64,000 nt of DNA from Solirubrobacter sp963798325. GTDB taxonomy: Bacteria; Actinomycetota; Thermoleophilia; Solirubrobacterales; Solirubrobacteraceae. The first letter of the stretch is position 1. Every line of letters starts with the position of its first letter. A program made the translations under genes and the position numbers. Below are positions 15,725 to 23,043 of this stretch, one piece after another. The notes beneath the pieces were generated by a model that did no database searches, was not told the origin of the DNA, and saw nothing but the letters and a program-made list of their open reading frames with translations. The stretch lies in the NCBI GenBank assembly GCA_963798325.1, contig CAWCSS010000006.1:1-64000 (forward strand), given 5' to 3'.

Positions 15725-17004
15725 ACCTTCAGCTTTGCACTCACCGTGAAGGTCTTGAACGTCGCCTTCACGGTGGCCTTGCCGTGCCTGCGCAGCTTGA
15801 ACGCGACGCTGCCCTTGCCGGAGGCGCCGATGGTGAGCTTCCTGGTCACCTTGCGACCCTTCAGCGTCGCCGTGAGCGTGGCCTTGCCGGGCTCGCCGGT
15901 GGTCAGCGTCGCGGTCAGGCCGCCCTTCCTCGCGAGCTTGAGCGCCGGGCGATGGCTCGTCGCGCCGGGCGTCGTCGGCGTGACCGGCCCGGTGGGCGCG
16001 GCGGGCGCGGGCACATCGGCGGGGCCCCAGTCGGGCGAGGTCGCGCCGGCGGCCAGCAGCGCGGGCGAGAGCGAGCAGTCGGCGCCGATCGCCGAGACAT
16101 AGAGACCGTCCTTGGTCCCGAAGGCGAGCCCCGTGCCGCTCGGCGACAGCGACGTGCTCGTGAACTTCGTCCCCGGCAGCTCGAAGCACTGCTGGGCGAC
16201 CGGCGTATTGACGTGGTTGGTGAACGGCGTGTGGTCCCAGTCGGGCGCGCCGAACGGGCTCATCGTCGTGCGGTACACACGCAGCTTCTCGTCGGAGAAG
16301 CCGGCGATGCCGACGACGGTCCGCAGGTCCCGCGAGAGCTCGACGTTGGCCACGCCGAGACCCTGGTTCGGGTCGTAGAACCAGTTGTCGTTGACGCCGC
16401 CCAACGGCGTGATGACCGCGTCGTCGTTCGGGCTGAGGCTCGGGTCCGAGCGCAGCAGCGTGTTGTTGTCGAGCCACTGCGGCCAGATCCAGCCGGTCAT
16501 CAGGCCGTACTTCTCGAAGCCGGTGAAGCCGGTCGTGTCGGAGACGAGCACGCCCTGCGACTGCTTGTAGGCGTAGCACGGCGGGACGGTCGTGTCGGTG
16601 CAGCCGGGGGCGGTGTCGTAGGAGTCGTTGAAGTACTCGTAGGCGACCTTGGAGCCGTCGGGCGAGATCTGCGGGTTGAACGGCCCGTGGAACTTGTTGA
16701 CCGGGCCGGACACCGGCGCGCCGTCGCTGATCGGTGTGAGGAACTCCGCGAGGACCTTGCCGTCGCGCGAGAGCGTCCGCAGCTTCTCGCCGGCCACGAG
16801 CGCGGCGAGCGTGCCGTCGTCGGCCTGGGAGACGTTGAAGTAGCCGCCCGTGTGGGTCACCTGCGTCCTGCCGGTGCCGTCCGGCGTGGAGAGCCAGATG
16901 TCCCCGCCGGAGATGTAGGCGATCGAGTCGGCGGCGGCCGGCGAGGCGGCCGCGAGGGTCATCAGCAGAGCGGCGGTCAAGGTCTTGCGCAACATGGCGC
17001 GCAT
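15721..17004 (-). CDS. Secreted beta-propeller (TolB/WD40-like) protein
   Basis: 427 aa. Signal peptide (MLRKTLTAALLMTLAAASPA) followed by propeller-type repeats with motifs such as ISGGDIWLSTPDGTGRTQVT, NPQISPDGSKVAYEYF and SLSPSGTGLAFGTKDG. A Pro/Thr linker near residue 335 leads to a C-terminal Lys-rich beta-sandwich (~350-427), probably a wall- or surface-binding module. No catalytic residues recognised. ATG at 17004 or, equally good, ATG at 16995. Confidence 0.72.
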   Translation of the reverse strand: MRAMLRKTLTAALLMTLAAASPAAADSIAYISGGDIWLSTPDGTGRTQVTHTGGYFNVSQADDGTLAALVAGEKLRTLSRDGKVLAEFLTPISDGAPVSGPVNKFHGPFNPQISPDGSKVAYEYFNDSYDTAPGCTDTTVPPCYAYKQSQGVLVSDTTGFTGFEKYGLMTGWIWPQWLDNNTLLRSDPSLSPNDDAVITPLGGVNDNWFYDPNQGLGVANVELSRDLRTVVGIAGFSDEKLRVYRTTMSPFGAPDWDHTPFTNHVNTPVAQQCFELPGTKFTSTSLSPSGTGLAFGTKDGLYVSAIGADCSLSPALLAAGATSPDWGPADVPAPAAPTGPVTPTTPGATSHRPALKLARKGGLTATLTTGEPGKATLTATLKGRKVTRKLTIGASGKGSVAFKLRRHGKATVKATFKTFTVSAKLKV

Positions 17005-17014
17005 TGAACGGGCC

Positions 17015-17036
17015 GCTCATTGCCGGCTCATTGCCG
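17015..17036. repeat. Two tandem copies of GCTCATTGCCG
   Basis: An exact 11-bp direct repeat, 17015-17025 and 17026-17036, just upstream of the secreted propeller gene. One helical turn apart, which suits binding of a regulator on one DNA face, but no such factor is known here. Confidence 0.5.
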
Positions 17037-17135
17037 GCACCTTGCACGGCCCCCGCGCCGGCGAGTCGGCCGCCGGCGCGAATTGGGCTGTGATCGGAGC
17101 TTGGTGTGCGCAGTCGCCGGCGCGGCCCACTCCCG

Positions 17136-17212
17136 CCTGGAGATCGCTTCGCGGATCTCCTCTGCCGCGACCTTCGACTCGCTGACGCCGAGTTCCTTCG
17201 CGAGGCCCGGCC
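17136..17212 (-). pseudogene. Gene fragment with a helix-turn-helix-like or wall-protein tail motif
   Basis: On the minus strand one frame reads GLAKELGVSESKVAAEEIRE, a pattern (LAKxLGVSxxKVxxAL) seen repeatedly in actinobacterial proteins. Codon third positions are GC-rich, but no matching start or stop gives a sensible protein and the fragment lies between two good genes. I regard it as a remnant. Confidence 0.3.
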
Positions 17213-17218
17213 GCCATG

Positions 17219-18133
17219 TCAGCGCCCGAACCGCTCGTGGATGGTGTGGGTGCCGTCGTCGGCGACGAGCACGCCGCCATGGGTGAGCCAGCTCGCGTCG
17301 GCGCTGAGCACCGCCGCCTTCGCGCGCCATTCCGCCTCCAGCGCCGTCGGCGCCAGCGCCGTCGCCTGGACGACGCCGGTGAACGCGGGCCGGCCGGTGG
17401 CCGGGTCGAGCAGATGGTGGGCGGCGACTCTCGCCCTGGGGGCTCGGGTCGCTGGGAGCCCTCGCCCAGAGGCTCGGCCTCCCGCGGTGTCGTCTGCGCC
17501 GTCGACGAGCCAGCTGCGCTTGCCGATGCCGCTGGTGGCCACCGCACCGTCGCCGACCTCGAACACGTGCCGGACGGGACCGCCGAACGGGTCGGTGACC
17601 TCGAGCCGCCGCGGCTCGCCGCCGAAGCGCAGGTCGCCGCCGCAGTCGACGGCGTAGCTGCCGCTCATGCGCTCCGCGATCAGGTCGGCGAACAGGCCCT
17701 TGGCCAGCCCGCCGGAGTCGAACCGCAGGCCGGGCGGGCGGCGCACGAGGTGCAGGCCGCCGGCGCGCAGCACGGTGAAGCCGGGGACGAGCCGCGGCCG
17801 TGCCGGCCGGCGTTCCGGCGCCGCCGCCAGCGCGACGTCGAGCGGGATCGGCTCACCCAGGTCGCGGGTGTAGCCGGCCGCCTCGATCTCCCCCGCGAGC
17901 GTCCCGTCGACCAGGCCACCGGTGGCGTCGGACGCCGTGCGGATCGCCTGCAGCAACGTCGCCATCACCGGGCTGACCGGGACGGTCGAGCGCGGGTCGC
18001 GGTTGAGCCTGGAGAGCTCGCTGTCGTGCTCGAAGCGGCTGAACTGGCGGTGCCAGGTCATCAGCTGACGGTGGGCGTCGGCGGCGCCGTCGCCCCACAC
18101 GCCGCAGCGGGTGCCGAAGCAGTCGAAGATCAC
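17219..18133 (-). CDS. apbE: ApbE-family FAD:protein FMN transferase
   Basis: 304 aa. Motifs of ApbE: FDCFGTRCGVWG at the N-terminus, FDSGGLAKGLFADLI, AVDCGGDLRFGG, and the C-terminal HHLLDPATGRPA that holds the Mg2+/flavin-binding loop. It transfers FMN from FAD to a Thr/Ser of a target protein, normally outside the membrane. GTG start at 18133 overlaps the stop of the ferric-reductase gene (GTGA). No lipobox visible. The middle region (~225-245) carries an Arg/Gly-rich insert before the LDPATG loop. Confidence 0.85.
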   Translation of the reverse strand: MIFDCFGTRCGVWGDGAADAHRQLMTWHRQFSRFEHDSELSRLNRDPRSTVPVSPVMATLLQAIRTASDATGGLVDGTLAGEIEAAGYTRDLGEPIPLDVALAAAPERRPARPRLVPGFTVLRAGGLHLVRRPPGLRFDSGGLAKGLFADLIAERMSGSYAVDCGGDLRFGGEPRRLEVTDPFGGPVRHVFEVGDGAVATSGIGKRSWLVDGADDTAGGRASGRGLPATRAPRARVAAHHLLDPATGRPAFTGVVQATALAPTALEAEWRAKAAVLSADASWLTHGGVLVADDGTHTIHERFGR

Positions 18134-18651
18134 GTCGCCAGCTCCGGGGTGTAGCGCCGGATCAGCAGCGCGACGGCGGGAATCACGACCATCGCCGCCG
18201 CGACCAAAAACCACAGTGTGCCGGCGTCGGTGCCCGCGCCGAGCGAGTGGATCACGCCCAGGCCCCAGGCGGCGGCGGTGAAGCGGTGCAGCTTGCGCCA
18301 GCGCTGCGGGCCGATGCGGCCGCGGATGTAGTAGCTCAGCCCGAGGATCACGAACAGCCAGCCGCCGACGATCCCGAGCGCGGTCCAGAACGTCTGGTGC
18401 TCGATGAAGCCGGGGACCACCAGGTCGACCACGCTCGGCTTGAGGTAGCTGTCACCGAGCAGCGCGAAGGCGTGCACGACGAGCGCGACCATGGTCGCGA
18501 TCGAGAGGGCCTCGTGCCAGACCCGCAGGTCCTTGTTGCCCTTGATCATCCGGCCGGCCATCAGCAGGCCGAGCGCCACCGCGGCGCTCGAGGCCAGCAG
18601 GGCGCTGATGCCCGCGGCGCGGCTCGTGATCCAGAAGAAGTGCTCGCCCAT
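18130..18651 (-). CDS. Ferric reductase-like heme b membrane protein
   Basis: 173 aa with five or six predicted membrane helices. The pattern (FFWITSRAAGISALLASSA, RVWHEALSIATMVALVVHAF, WRKLHRFTAAAWGLGVIHSL) has the spaced histidines expected for b-type heme ligation in FRD/MsrQ-like domains. It would move electrons across the membrane. Flanked by a small membrane-anchored protein upstream and apbE downstream, all overlapping or within 2 nt. Confidence 0.82.
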   Translation of the reverse strand: MGEHFFWITSRAAGISALLASSAAVALGLLMAGRMIKGNKDLRVWHEALSIATMVALVVHAFALLGDSYLKPSVVDLVVPGFIEHQTFWTALGIVGGWLFVILGLSYYIRGRIGPQRWRKLHRFTAAAWGLGVIHSLGAGTDAGTLWFLVAAAMVVIPAVALLIRRYTPELAT

Positions 18652-18652
18652 G

Positions 18653-18913
18653 TCAGGACTGGCTCGTGGAGAGGGTCGTGGAGCCGTGGGTGCTCGAGTC
18701 CGGCGACGAGGACGTGTCGTCCGAGTAGTTGCTCGTGTCGTCGGTGCTGGTCGTGGGGGTGGCCTGGGCAGTGGTCGTCGTCTCGGCGCCCATCGAGCCG
18801 TCGAACGCGACGATCCCCCAGGCCAGCGCGAAGGCCGCGACCGTGCCGGCGACCACGCGACGGCGGATCTTCCGGATGCGGGCGGCGCGAGCCGCCAGGA
18901 GTTCGTGGGCCAT
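18653..18913 (-). CDS. Small membrane-anchored Ser/Thr-rich protein
   Basis: 86 aa. Basic N-terminus (RAARIRKIRRRVV), one hydrophobic helix (AGTVAAFALAWGIVAFDG), then an extracytoplasmic tail composed almost only of Thr, Ser and Asp. First gene of the FRD-apbE operon. ATG 18925 is an alternative start. Unknown function; the tail could be a flavin or electron-carrier docking region but lacks a clear ApbE target motif. Confidence 0.7.
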   Translation of the reverse strand: MAHELLAARAARIRKIRRRVVAGTVAAFALAWGIVAFDGSMGAETTTTAQATPTTSTDDTSNYSDDTSSSPDSSTHGSTTLSTSQS

Positions 18914-18976
18914 GTGCACCAGCATCGGCGTGGCCGCCGAGAGGGCCCTGTGAGCAACCTGAGAGGATCCTGGGCG

Positions 18977-19645
18977 ATGCCAACCGCGGTGATCTTCGAC
19001 CTCGACGGCTGCCTCGTGGACTCGCGGCGCGTCTTCCTGAACTGCATGCGCTACGCGCTGGAGAAGCTCGACCGGCCGCCGCTGAGCGACGCGGAGCTGC
19101 TGCCGTACCTCGGGCCGCCGTTCGTGCAGGGCTTCAGCGCGCTCTTCGGCGTGCCGAGCGACGACCCGCTGGTGACCGCCGGGATCGACGCCTACCGCGA
19201 GCGCTACGGCCGGACGATGGCCGACGAGACCGACGTCCCGGACGGCATGGCCGATGCGCTCGCAACGCTGGCGACGACGCACGCGCTGGCGGTCGCGACC
19301 TCCAAGCCGTACCACTTCGCCGAGCCGCTGCTCGGGCACATGGGCCTGCGCGAGTACTTCACCGTCGTGGCCGGCCCGGAGCTCGACCACAAGCTCGAGA
19401 CCAAGGCCGAGACGATCTCGGGCGCCCTCGCCCAACTGGGAGAGGTCGAGGCGGTGATGGTCGGTGATCGCTCCTTCGACGTGATCGGCGCGCGCGCCAA
19501 CGGCCTCCCGTGCGTGGGGGTCACGTGGGCGCTGATCGACGATGTCGAGCTGCGCGAGGCGGGTGCCGACGCGATCATCGGCCACCCCAGCGAACTGCCC
19601 GCCGCTATAGCCCGAACAGGTCTGCGCAGCCCTCGAGCCCGCTGA
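18977..19645 (+). CDS. HAD-superfamily hydrolase (phosphoglycolate phosphatase-like)
   Basis: 222 aa. Motif I FDLDGCLVDS with nucleophile Asp, motif II VATSKP, conserved Lys in TKAETI and motif III MVGDRSFDVIGARANG. The helical cap (C1) is between motifs I and II, as in Gph/PgmB-type enzymes. Likely releases phosphate from a small phosphorylated metabolite. An AGAGGA ribosome-binding site lies 11 nt before the ATG. 3' end overlaps the convergent GNAT gene by 41 bp. Confidence 0.87.
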   Translation: MPTAVIFDLDGCLVDSRRVFLNCMRYALEKLDRPPLSDAELLPYLGPPFVQGFSALFGVPSDDPLVTAGIDAYRERYGRTMADETDVPDGMADALATLATTHALAVATSKPYHFAEPLLGHMGLREYFTVVAGPELDHKLETKAETISGALAQLGEVEAVMVGDRSFDVIGARANGLPCVGVTWALIDDVELREAGADAIIGHPSELPAAIARTGLRSPRAR

Positions 19646-20243
19646 GCTCGATGTCGTCGCGCGCCTGCCAGCGCTCGCGCGTGAGCTTGAACCGCAGCGC
19701 CTCGACGGCCTCGACCTCGCCGGCCAGCGAGGTCGTGGTGCCGTCCTCGCGGTAGCCGAGGGAGCGGCTGACGCCCACCGACGCCGCGTTGTCCGGATGC
19801 GCCACCGAGCGCACCACGCGCGCGCCGAGGCCGGCGAAGCACAGCTGCAGCATCGCCGCCCGCGCCTCCTTGCCGAGCCCGCGCCCGCGCGCCTCGGCCA
19901 CCAGCCAGGAGCCCGTGAGCGCGCTGCGCAGGACCGGGAAGTCGCTCGCCCACGCGTCGACGCCGCCCAGCAGCTCGTCCCCCTCATAGATCCCCAGCGG
20001 CAGTCGCCAGTCCCGCACGTTCCAGTTCGCCCGCCAGCTCCAGTGGCGGCGCATGACCTCGCGCTCGAAGGCAGGGCTCGCCAGCTGCGTCCACGCGCCC
20101 ATGAACGCCGCCTGCTCCGGGACCAGCAGGCGGCCCGCCACGCGCTCGGCGAGCGCCAGCAGTTCCTCGTCGCGTGCGAGGCGCAGCGTGAGCCGCGGCG
20201 TGCGCACCCGCAGGTCGAACAGCGGCCAACCGCGAGTTGTCAT
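19605..20243 (-). CDS. GNAT-family N-acetyltransferase (RimJ/RimL-like)
   Basis: 212 aa. Starts with the RimJ-like strand LRVRTPRLTLRLARDEELLA, has acceptor region and the acetyl-CoA loop EARGRGLGKEARAAMLQLCF, then ARVVRSVAHPDNAASVGVSR with the NxxSxxV signature and LGYREDGT. Substrate unknown, often an N-terminal amine or small molecule. ATG at 20243 preceded by a leaderless-type -10 box. Confidence 0.85.
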   Translation of the reverse strand: MTTRGWPLFDLRVRTPRLTLRLARDEELLALAERVAGRLLVPEQAAFMGAWTQLASPAFEREVMRRHWSWRANWNVRDWRLPLGIYEGDELLGGVDAWASDFPVLRSALTGSWLVAEARGRGLGKEARAAMLQLCFAGLGARVVRSVAHPDNAASVGVSRSLGYREDGTTTSLAGEVEAVEALRFKLTRERWQARDDIELSGLEGCADLFGL

Positions 20244-20249
20244 GTCGAC

Positions 20250-20255
20250 ACCGTA
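20250..20255 (-). promoter_or_regulatory. -10 box (TACGGT) of the GNAT gene
   Basis: TACGGT on the minus strand ends 6 nt before the ATG at 20243. It abuts the start codon of the divergent DUF2269 gene, so the two promoters overlap completely. Confidence 0.45.
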
Positions 20256-20753
20256 ATGTCCATGATCGTGCTCGCCTCGATCACCTTCCACTCGATCCTC
20301 GTCTTCATCCACGTGTCCGCCGCGGTGGTCGGGCTCGGCGCGACGTTCGCGCTGGCCGTCGGGTTCCCGCTGGCGGTCCGGCTGGGCGATCCGCGCCTGA
20401 TGCCGTTCGTGCACCACCTCAGCCTCGAGGTCACGAGAAAGCTCGCCTCTCCCGCCCTGCTGCTGATCCTGATCACCGGCATCTGGCAGGCGGTCGACGG
20501 CGACTTCGACTTCGGCGCGCCATGGATCAGCGGCGCGTTCGTGATCGTGCTCGTGCTCGGCGGGATGCAGGGCGCGTACTTCACGCCGACGGACCGCAAG
20601 CTGGCGGCGATGGCCGAGAAGGAGCTCGCGGACGGCGCGACCGAGCTCAGCGCCGACTATCAGAAGCAGGCGCAGCGCGAAGGCGCGATCGGCGCCCTGG
20701 CGGGGCTGCTCATCATCATCGCCGTGTTCCTGATGGTGACTAAGCCCGGGTAG
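20256..20753 (+). CDS. DUF2269-family integral membrane protein
   Basis: 165 aa with four predicted membrane helices (start, ~50-70, ~85-105, ~140-160). HSILVFIHVSAAVVGLGATF and HHLSLEVTRKLASPALLLILITG carry conserved histidines typical of this CopD-related family. Function unknown. ATG 20256 chosen; ATG 20262 is possible. 3' end overlaps the convergent GGDEF-EAL gene by 14 bp. Confidence 0.78.
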   Translation: MSMIVLASITFHSILVFIHVSAAVVGLGATFALAVGFPLAVRLGDPRLMPFVHHLSLEVTRKLASPALLLILITGIWQAVDGDFDFGAPWISGAFVIVLVLGGMQGAYFTPTDRKLAAMAEKELADGATELSADYQKQAQREGAIGALAGLLIIIAVFLMVTKPG

Positions 20754-22941
20754 GCGTGGCGCGCGCGAGCTCTGAGAGCTCCGCGGCCGGCATCGGGCGG
20801 CCCATGAGGAAGCCCTGGCCGTAGTCGCAGCCCTGCTCGGTGAGCAGGCGATAGGCCTCTTCGGTTTCGATGCCCTCGGCCACGGCGCGCAGGCCGAGGT
20901 TGTGGGCGAGCCCGACGATCGTCTGCACGATCGTGGCCGCCTCCTCGTCCTCGTCCATGCCGAGGATGAAGGACTTGTCGATCTTGAGCTCCTGCACGGG
21001 CAGCTCACGTAGGTAGGCGAGCGAGCTCGAGCCGGTGCCGAAGTCGTCGAGCGAGAGCTCGATGCCCAGCGCGCCGAGCGCCTTCATGATCTCGATCACG
21101 CGCACCGGGTCGGCGGCGACGATCGTCTCGGTGATCTCCAGGTGCAGCAGCGACGGGTCGACGCCGTACTTGTCCAGCAGGGACTGGACGTCGGTCGGCA
21201 GGCCGAGGTCGAGCAGGTTCGGGGCGCCGAGGTTGACGGCGACGCTGATCCGCAGCCCCTGCTCGTTCCACGACGCGCACTGGCGCAGCGCATCGTCGAG
21301 CACGCGCAGGGTCAGCGGGCGCATCAGGCCGGTCTGCTCGGCGAGCGGGATGAACGCGCCCGGGCCGAGCAGCCCGAACTGCGGATGCTCCCAGCGCACG
21401 AGCGCCTCGGCACCGTCGATCTCGCCCGTGGTGAGGTTGAATTTGGGCTGGTAGTGGACGACGATCTGGCCTGAGTCGATCGCCTCCGGCAGCTCGCCGA
21501 TGAGGGCGAGGCGGGCGCGCGAGTGGCCGTCGCGGGAAGCGCTGTAGACCTCGTGGCCGACACCGCGCGACTTCGCCGAGTACATGGCGATGTCGGCGCG
21601 CTGCATCAGCGATTCGACGTCGCGGCCGTGGTCGGGGAACATCGCGATGCCGACGGACGCGCGCACCAGCAGGGTCATGCCCTGGAAGCGGAAGGGCTCT
21701 TCGATCGCGCGGGCGAGGCGGCCGGCGATGAACTCGCACTGCTCGACGGTGGTGCCCAGCGGGAGCAGGACGGCGAACTCGTCGCCGCCGACACGGGCGA
21801 CCAGATCGGCCTCGGGGACCGAGGCCTCCAGGCGCGGGCCGATCTCGCGCAACAGGCGATCGCCGGCCTGATGACCGAGCGTGTCGTTGAGCTCCTTGAA
21901 GTGGTCGAGGTCGATCAGCAGCAGCGCGAGCCTGGTCTTGCGGGCGCGGGCGGTGGCCGTGGCGTCCTCGAGGCGGGCGAACAGCTTGCGGCGGTTGGCC
22001 AGCCCGGTCAGCGGGTCGTGCAGGGCGTCGTGCTCGCGCTGGACGGCGAGCGAGCGCAGTTCGTGCTCGAGCTCGCGACGGTCGGTCGCGTCACGCATGT
22101 TCAGGACGAAGCCGCCGACGCTCGGGTCGTGCAGGCGGTTGGCGGCGACGACGTCCATGTGCCGGTGGCCGCCGTCGCCGTGCGCGAGCCGCAGGGTCAG
22201 GCTGCGGGCGAAGTCGGGCTGCCCGGCGGCTTCGAGGAAGTATCCGTCGAGCGCGGGGCGGTCGTCCGGGTGGACGAGCTCGTGCAGGCGCCGGCCGACG
22301 ACGTCCTCGGGCTCATGGCCGAGGATGCCGCGGATCGAGGCCGCCTGCCAGAGGACGCTGAAGTCCTGGGCGACGATGGTCACGACGTCGGTCGAGTTCT
22401 GGACGATCGAGGTGAGGCGGCGCTGGATGACCTCCGACGCCTTCAGGGCGGCGGACAGCGCCTGGCCCATGATCGGCGCGAGCGCGGTGCCGGCGGCGCG
22501 GGCAAGGTCGCCCTGCATGTGGTCCATGCCGCGGTCGGCGTGGGCGCCGAGCAGGGCGATCATCCACAGGACGTAGCGGGCGACCGCGCGCAGCGGGCCG
22601 CCGTACAGGCTCCGGAAGCACAGGCCCAGCAGCGGCAGGAACGGCTCGCCGGGCGCGGTATGCAGGATCAGGAAGAGGGCGTAGGCCTCGACCGGCTCAA
22701 GTGCCGGCGAGAAGCGTCCGCGGTGGTAGCCGACGATCCAGTAGCCGCCCAGCGCGAGCGAGAGCGCCGCCGCGCCGACGCGCGAGAGGACCGGCGCGTC
22801 ACTGGCGCCCATCGACGCCGCGGCGATGACCGCGCTGGCCACGGCGAGCACGACGAACAGCAACCGGAAACGCGCGAAAGGGGTCTGCGGCAGCTTGATG
22901 GTCGACGGACGGAACACCTTGCCCAATGGTTTCGGACGCAA
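20740..22941 (-). CDS. Membrane PAS-GGDEF-EAL protein (c-di-GMP synthesis/degradation)
   Basis: 733 aa. Four or so membrane helices at ~20-160, PAS domain ~180-300 (STDVVTIVAQDFSVLWQAAS), GGDEF domain ~310-470 with intact RVGGDEFAVLLP active site, EAL domain ~485-725 with intact EALVRWEHP and the catalytic set ITETIV, LDDFGTGSSSLAYLREL and EGIETEE. Both diguanylate cyclase and phosphodiesterase activities could be present. The start is uncertain: TTG at 22941 gives the longest product; a GTG eight codons later is an alternative. Confidence 0.88.
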   Translation of the reverse strand: MRPKPLGKVFRPSTIKLPQTPFARFRLLFVVLAVASAVIAAASMGASDAPVLSRVGAAALSLALGGYWIVGYHRGRFSPALEPVEAYALFLILHTAPGEPFLPLLGLCFRSLYGGPLRAVARYVLWMIALLGAHADRGMDHMQGDLARAAGTALAPIMGQALSAALKASEVIQRRLTSIVQNSTDVVTIVAQDFSVLWQAASIRGILGHEPEDVVGRRLHELVHPDDRPALDGYFLEAAGQPDFARSLTLRLAHGDGGHRHMDVVAANRLHDPSVGGFVLNMRDATDRRELEHELRSLAVQREHDALHDPLTGLANRRKLFARLEDATATARARKTRLALLLIDLDHFKELNDTLGHQAGDRLLREIGPRLEASVPEADLVARVGGDEFAVLLPLGTTVEQCEFIAGRLARAIEEPFRFQGMTLLVRASVGIAMFPDHGRDVESLMQRADIAMYSAKSRGVGHEVYSASRDGHSRARLALIGELPEAIDSGQIVVHYQPKFNLTTGEIDGAEALVRWEHPQFGLLGPGAFIPLAEQTGLMRPLTLRVLDDALRQCASWNEQGLRISVAVNLGAPNLLDLGLPTDVQSLLDKYGVDPSLLHLEITETIVAADPVRVIEIMKALGALGIELSLDDFGTGSSSLAYLRELPVQELKIDKSFILGMDEDEEAATIVQTIVGLAHNLGLRAVAEGIETEEAYRLLTEQGCDYGQGFLMGRPMPAAELSELARATPTRA

Positions 22942-23043
22942 CGGCCGAGCCTTGAGGGCATTTACGTGTTCGTAATCACAGTTCAGGTTTTGGCCAGAGC
23001 TGCCGATGCGCTCCTCGAACGATCCAATCTCTTGGGGGACTGC

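Noticed and set aside
14987..17047. Single 686-aa minus-strand frame spanning two genes
   Set aside because: Only its last 245 codons (SDR) are real; the preceding part is a shadow of the secreted propeller gene in another frame.
18653..18913. Flavinylation target motif in the small membrane protein (DGSMGAE)
   Set aside because: The ApbE recognition site needs Ser/Thr immediately before Gly-Ala and Ser/Thr after it; here Met and Glu occupy these places.
21523..23043. Upstream extension of the oxoamine synthase frame
   Set aside because: Antisense to the GGDEF-EAL gene and of biased composition; the enzyme fold starts only after 23044.
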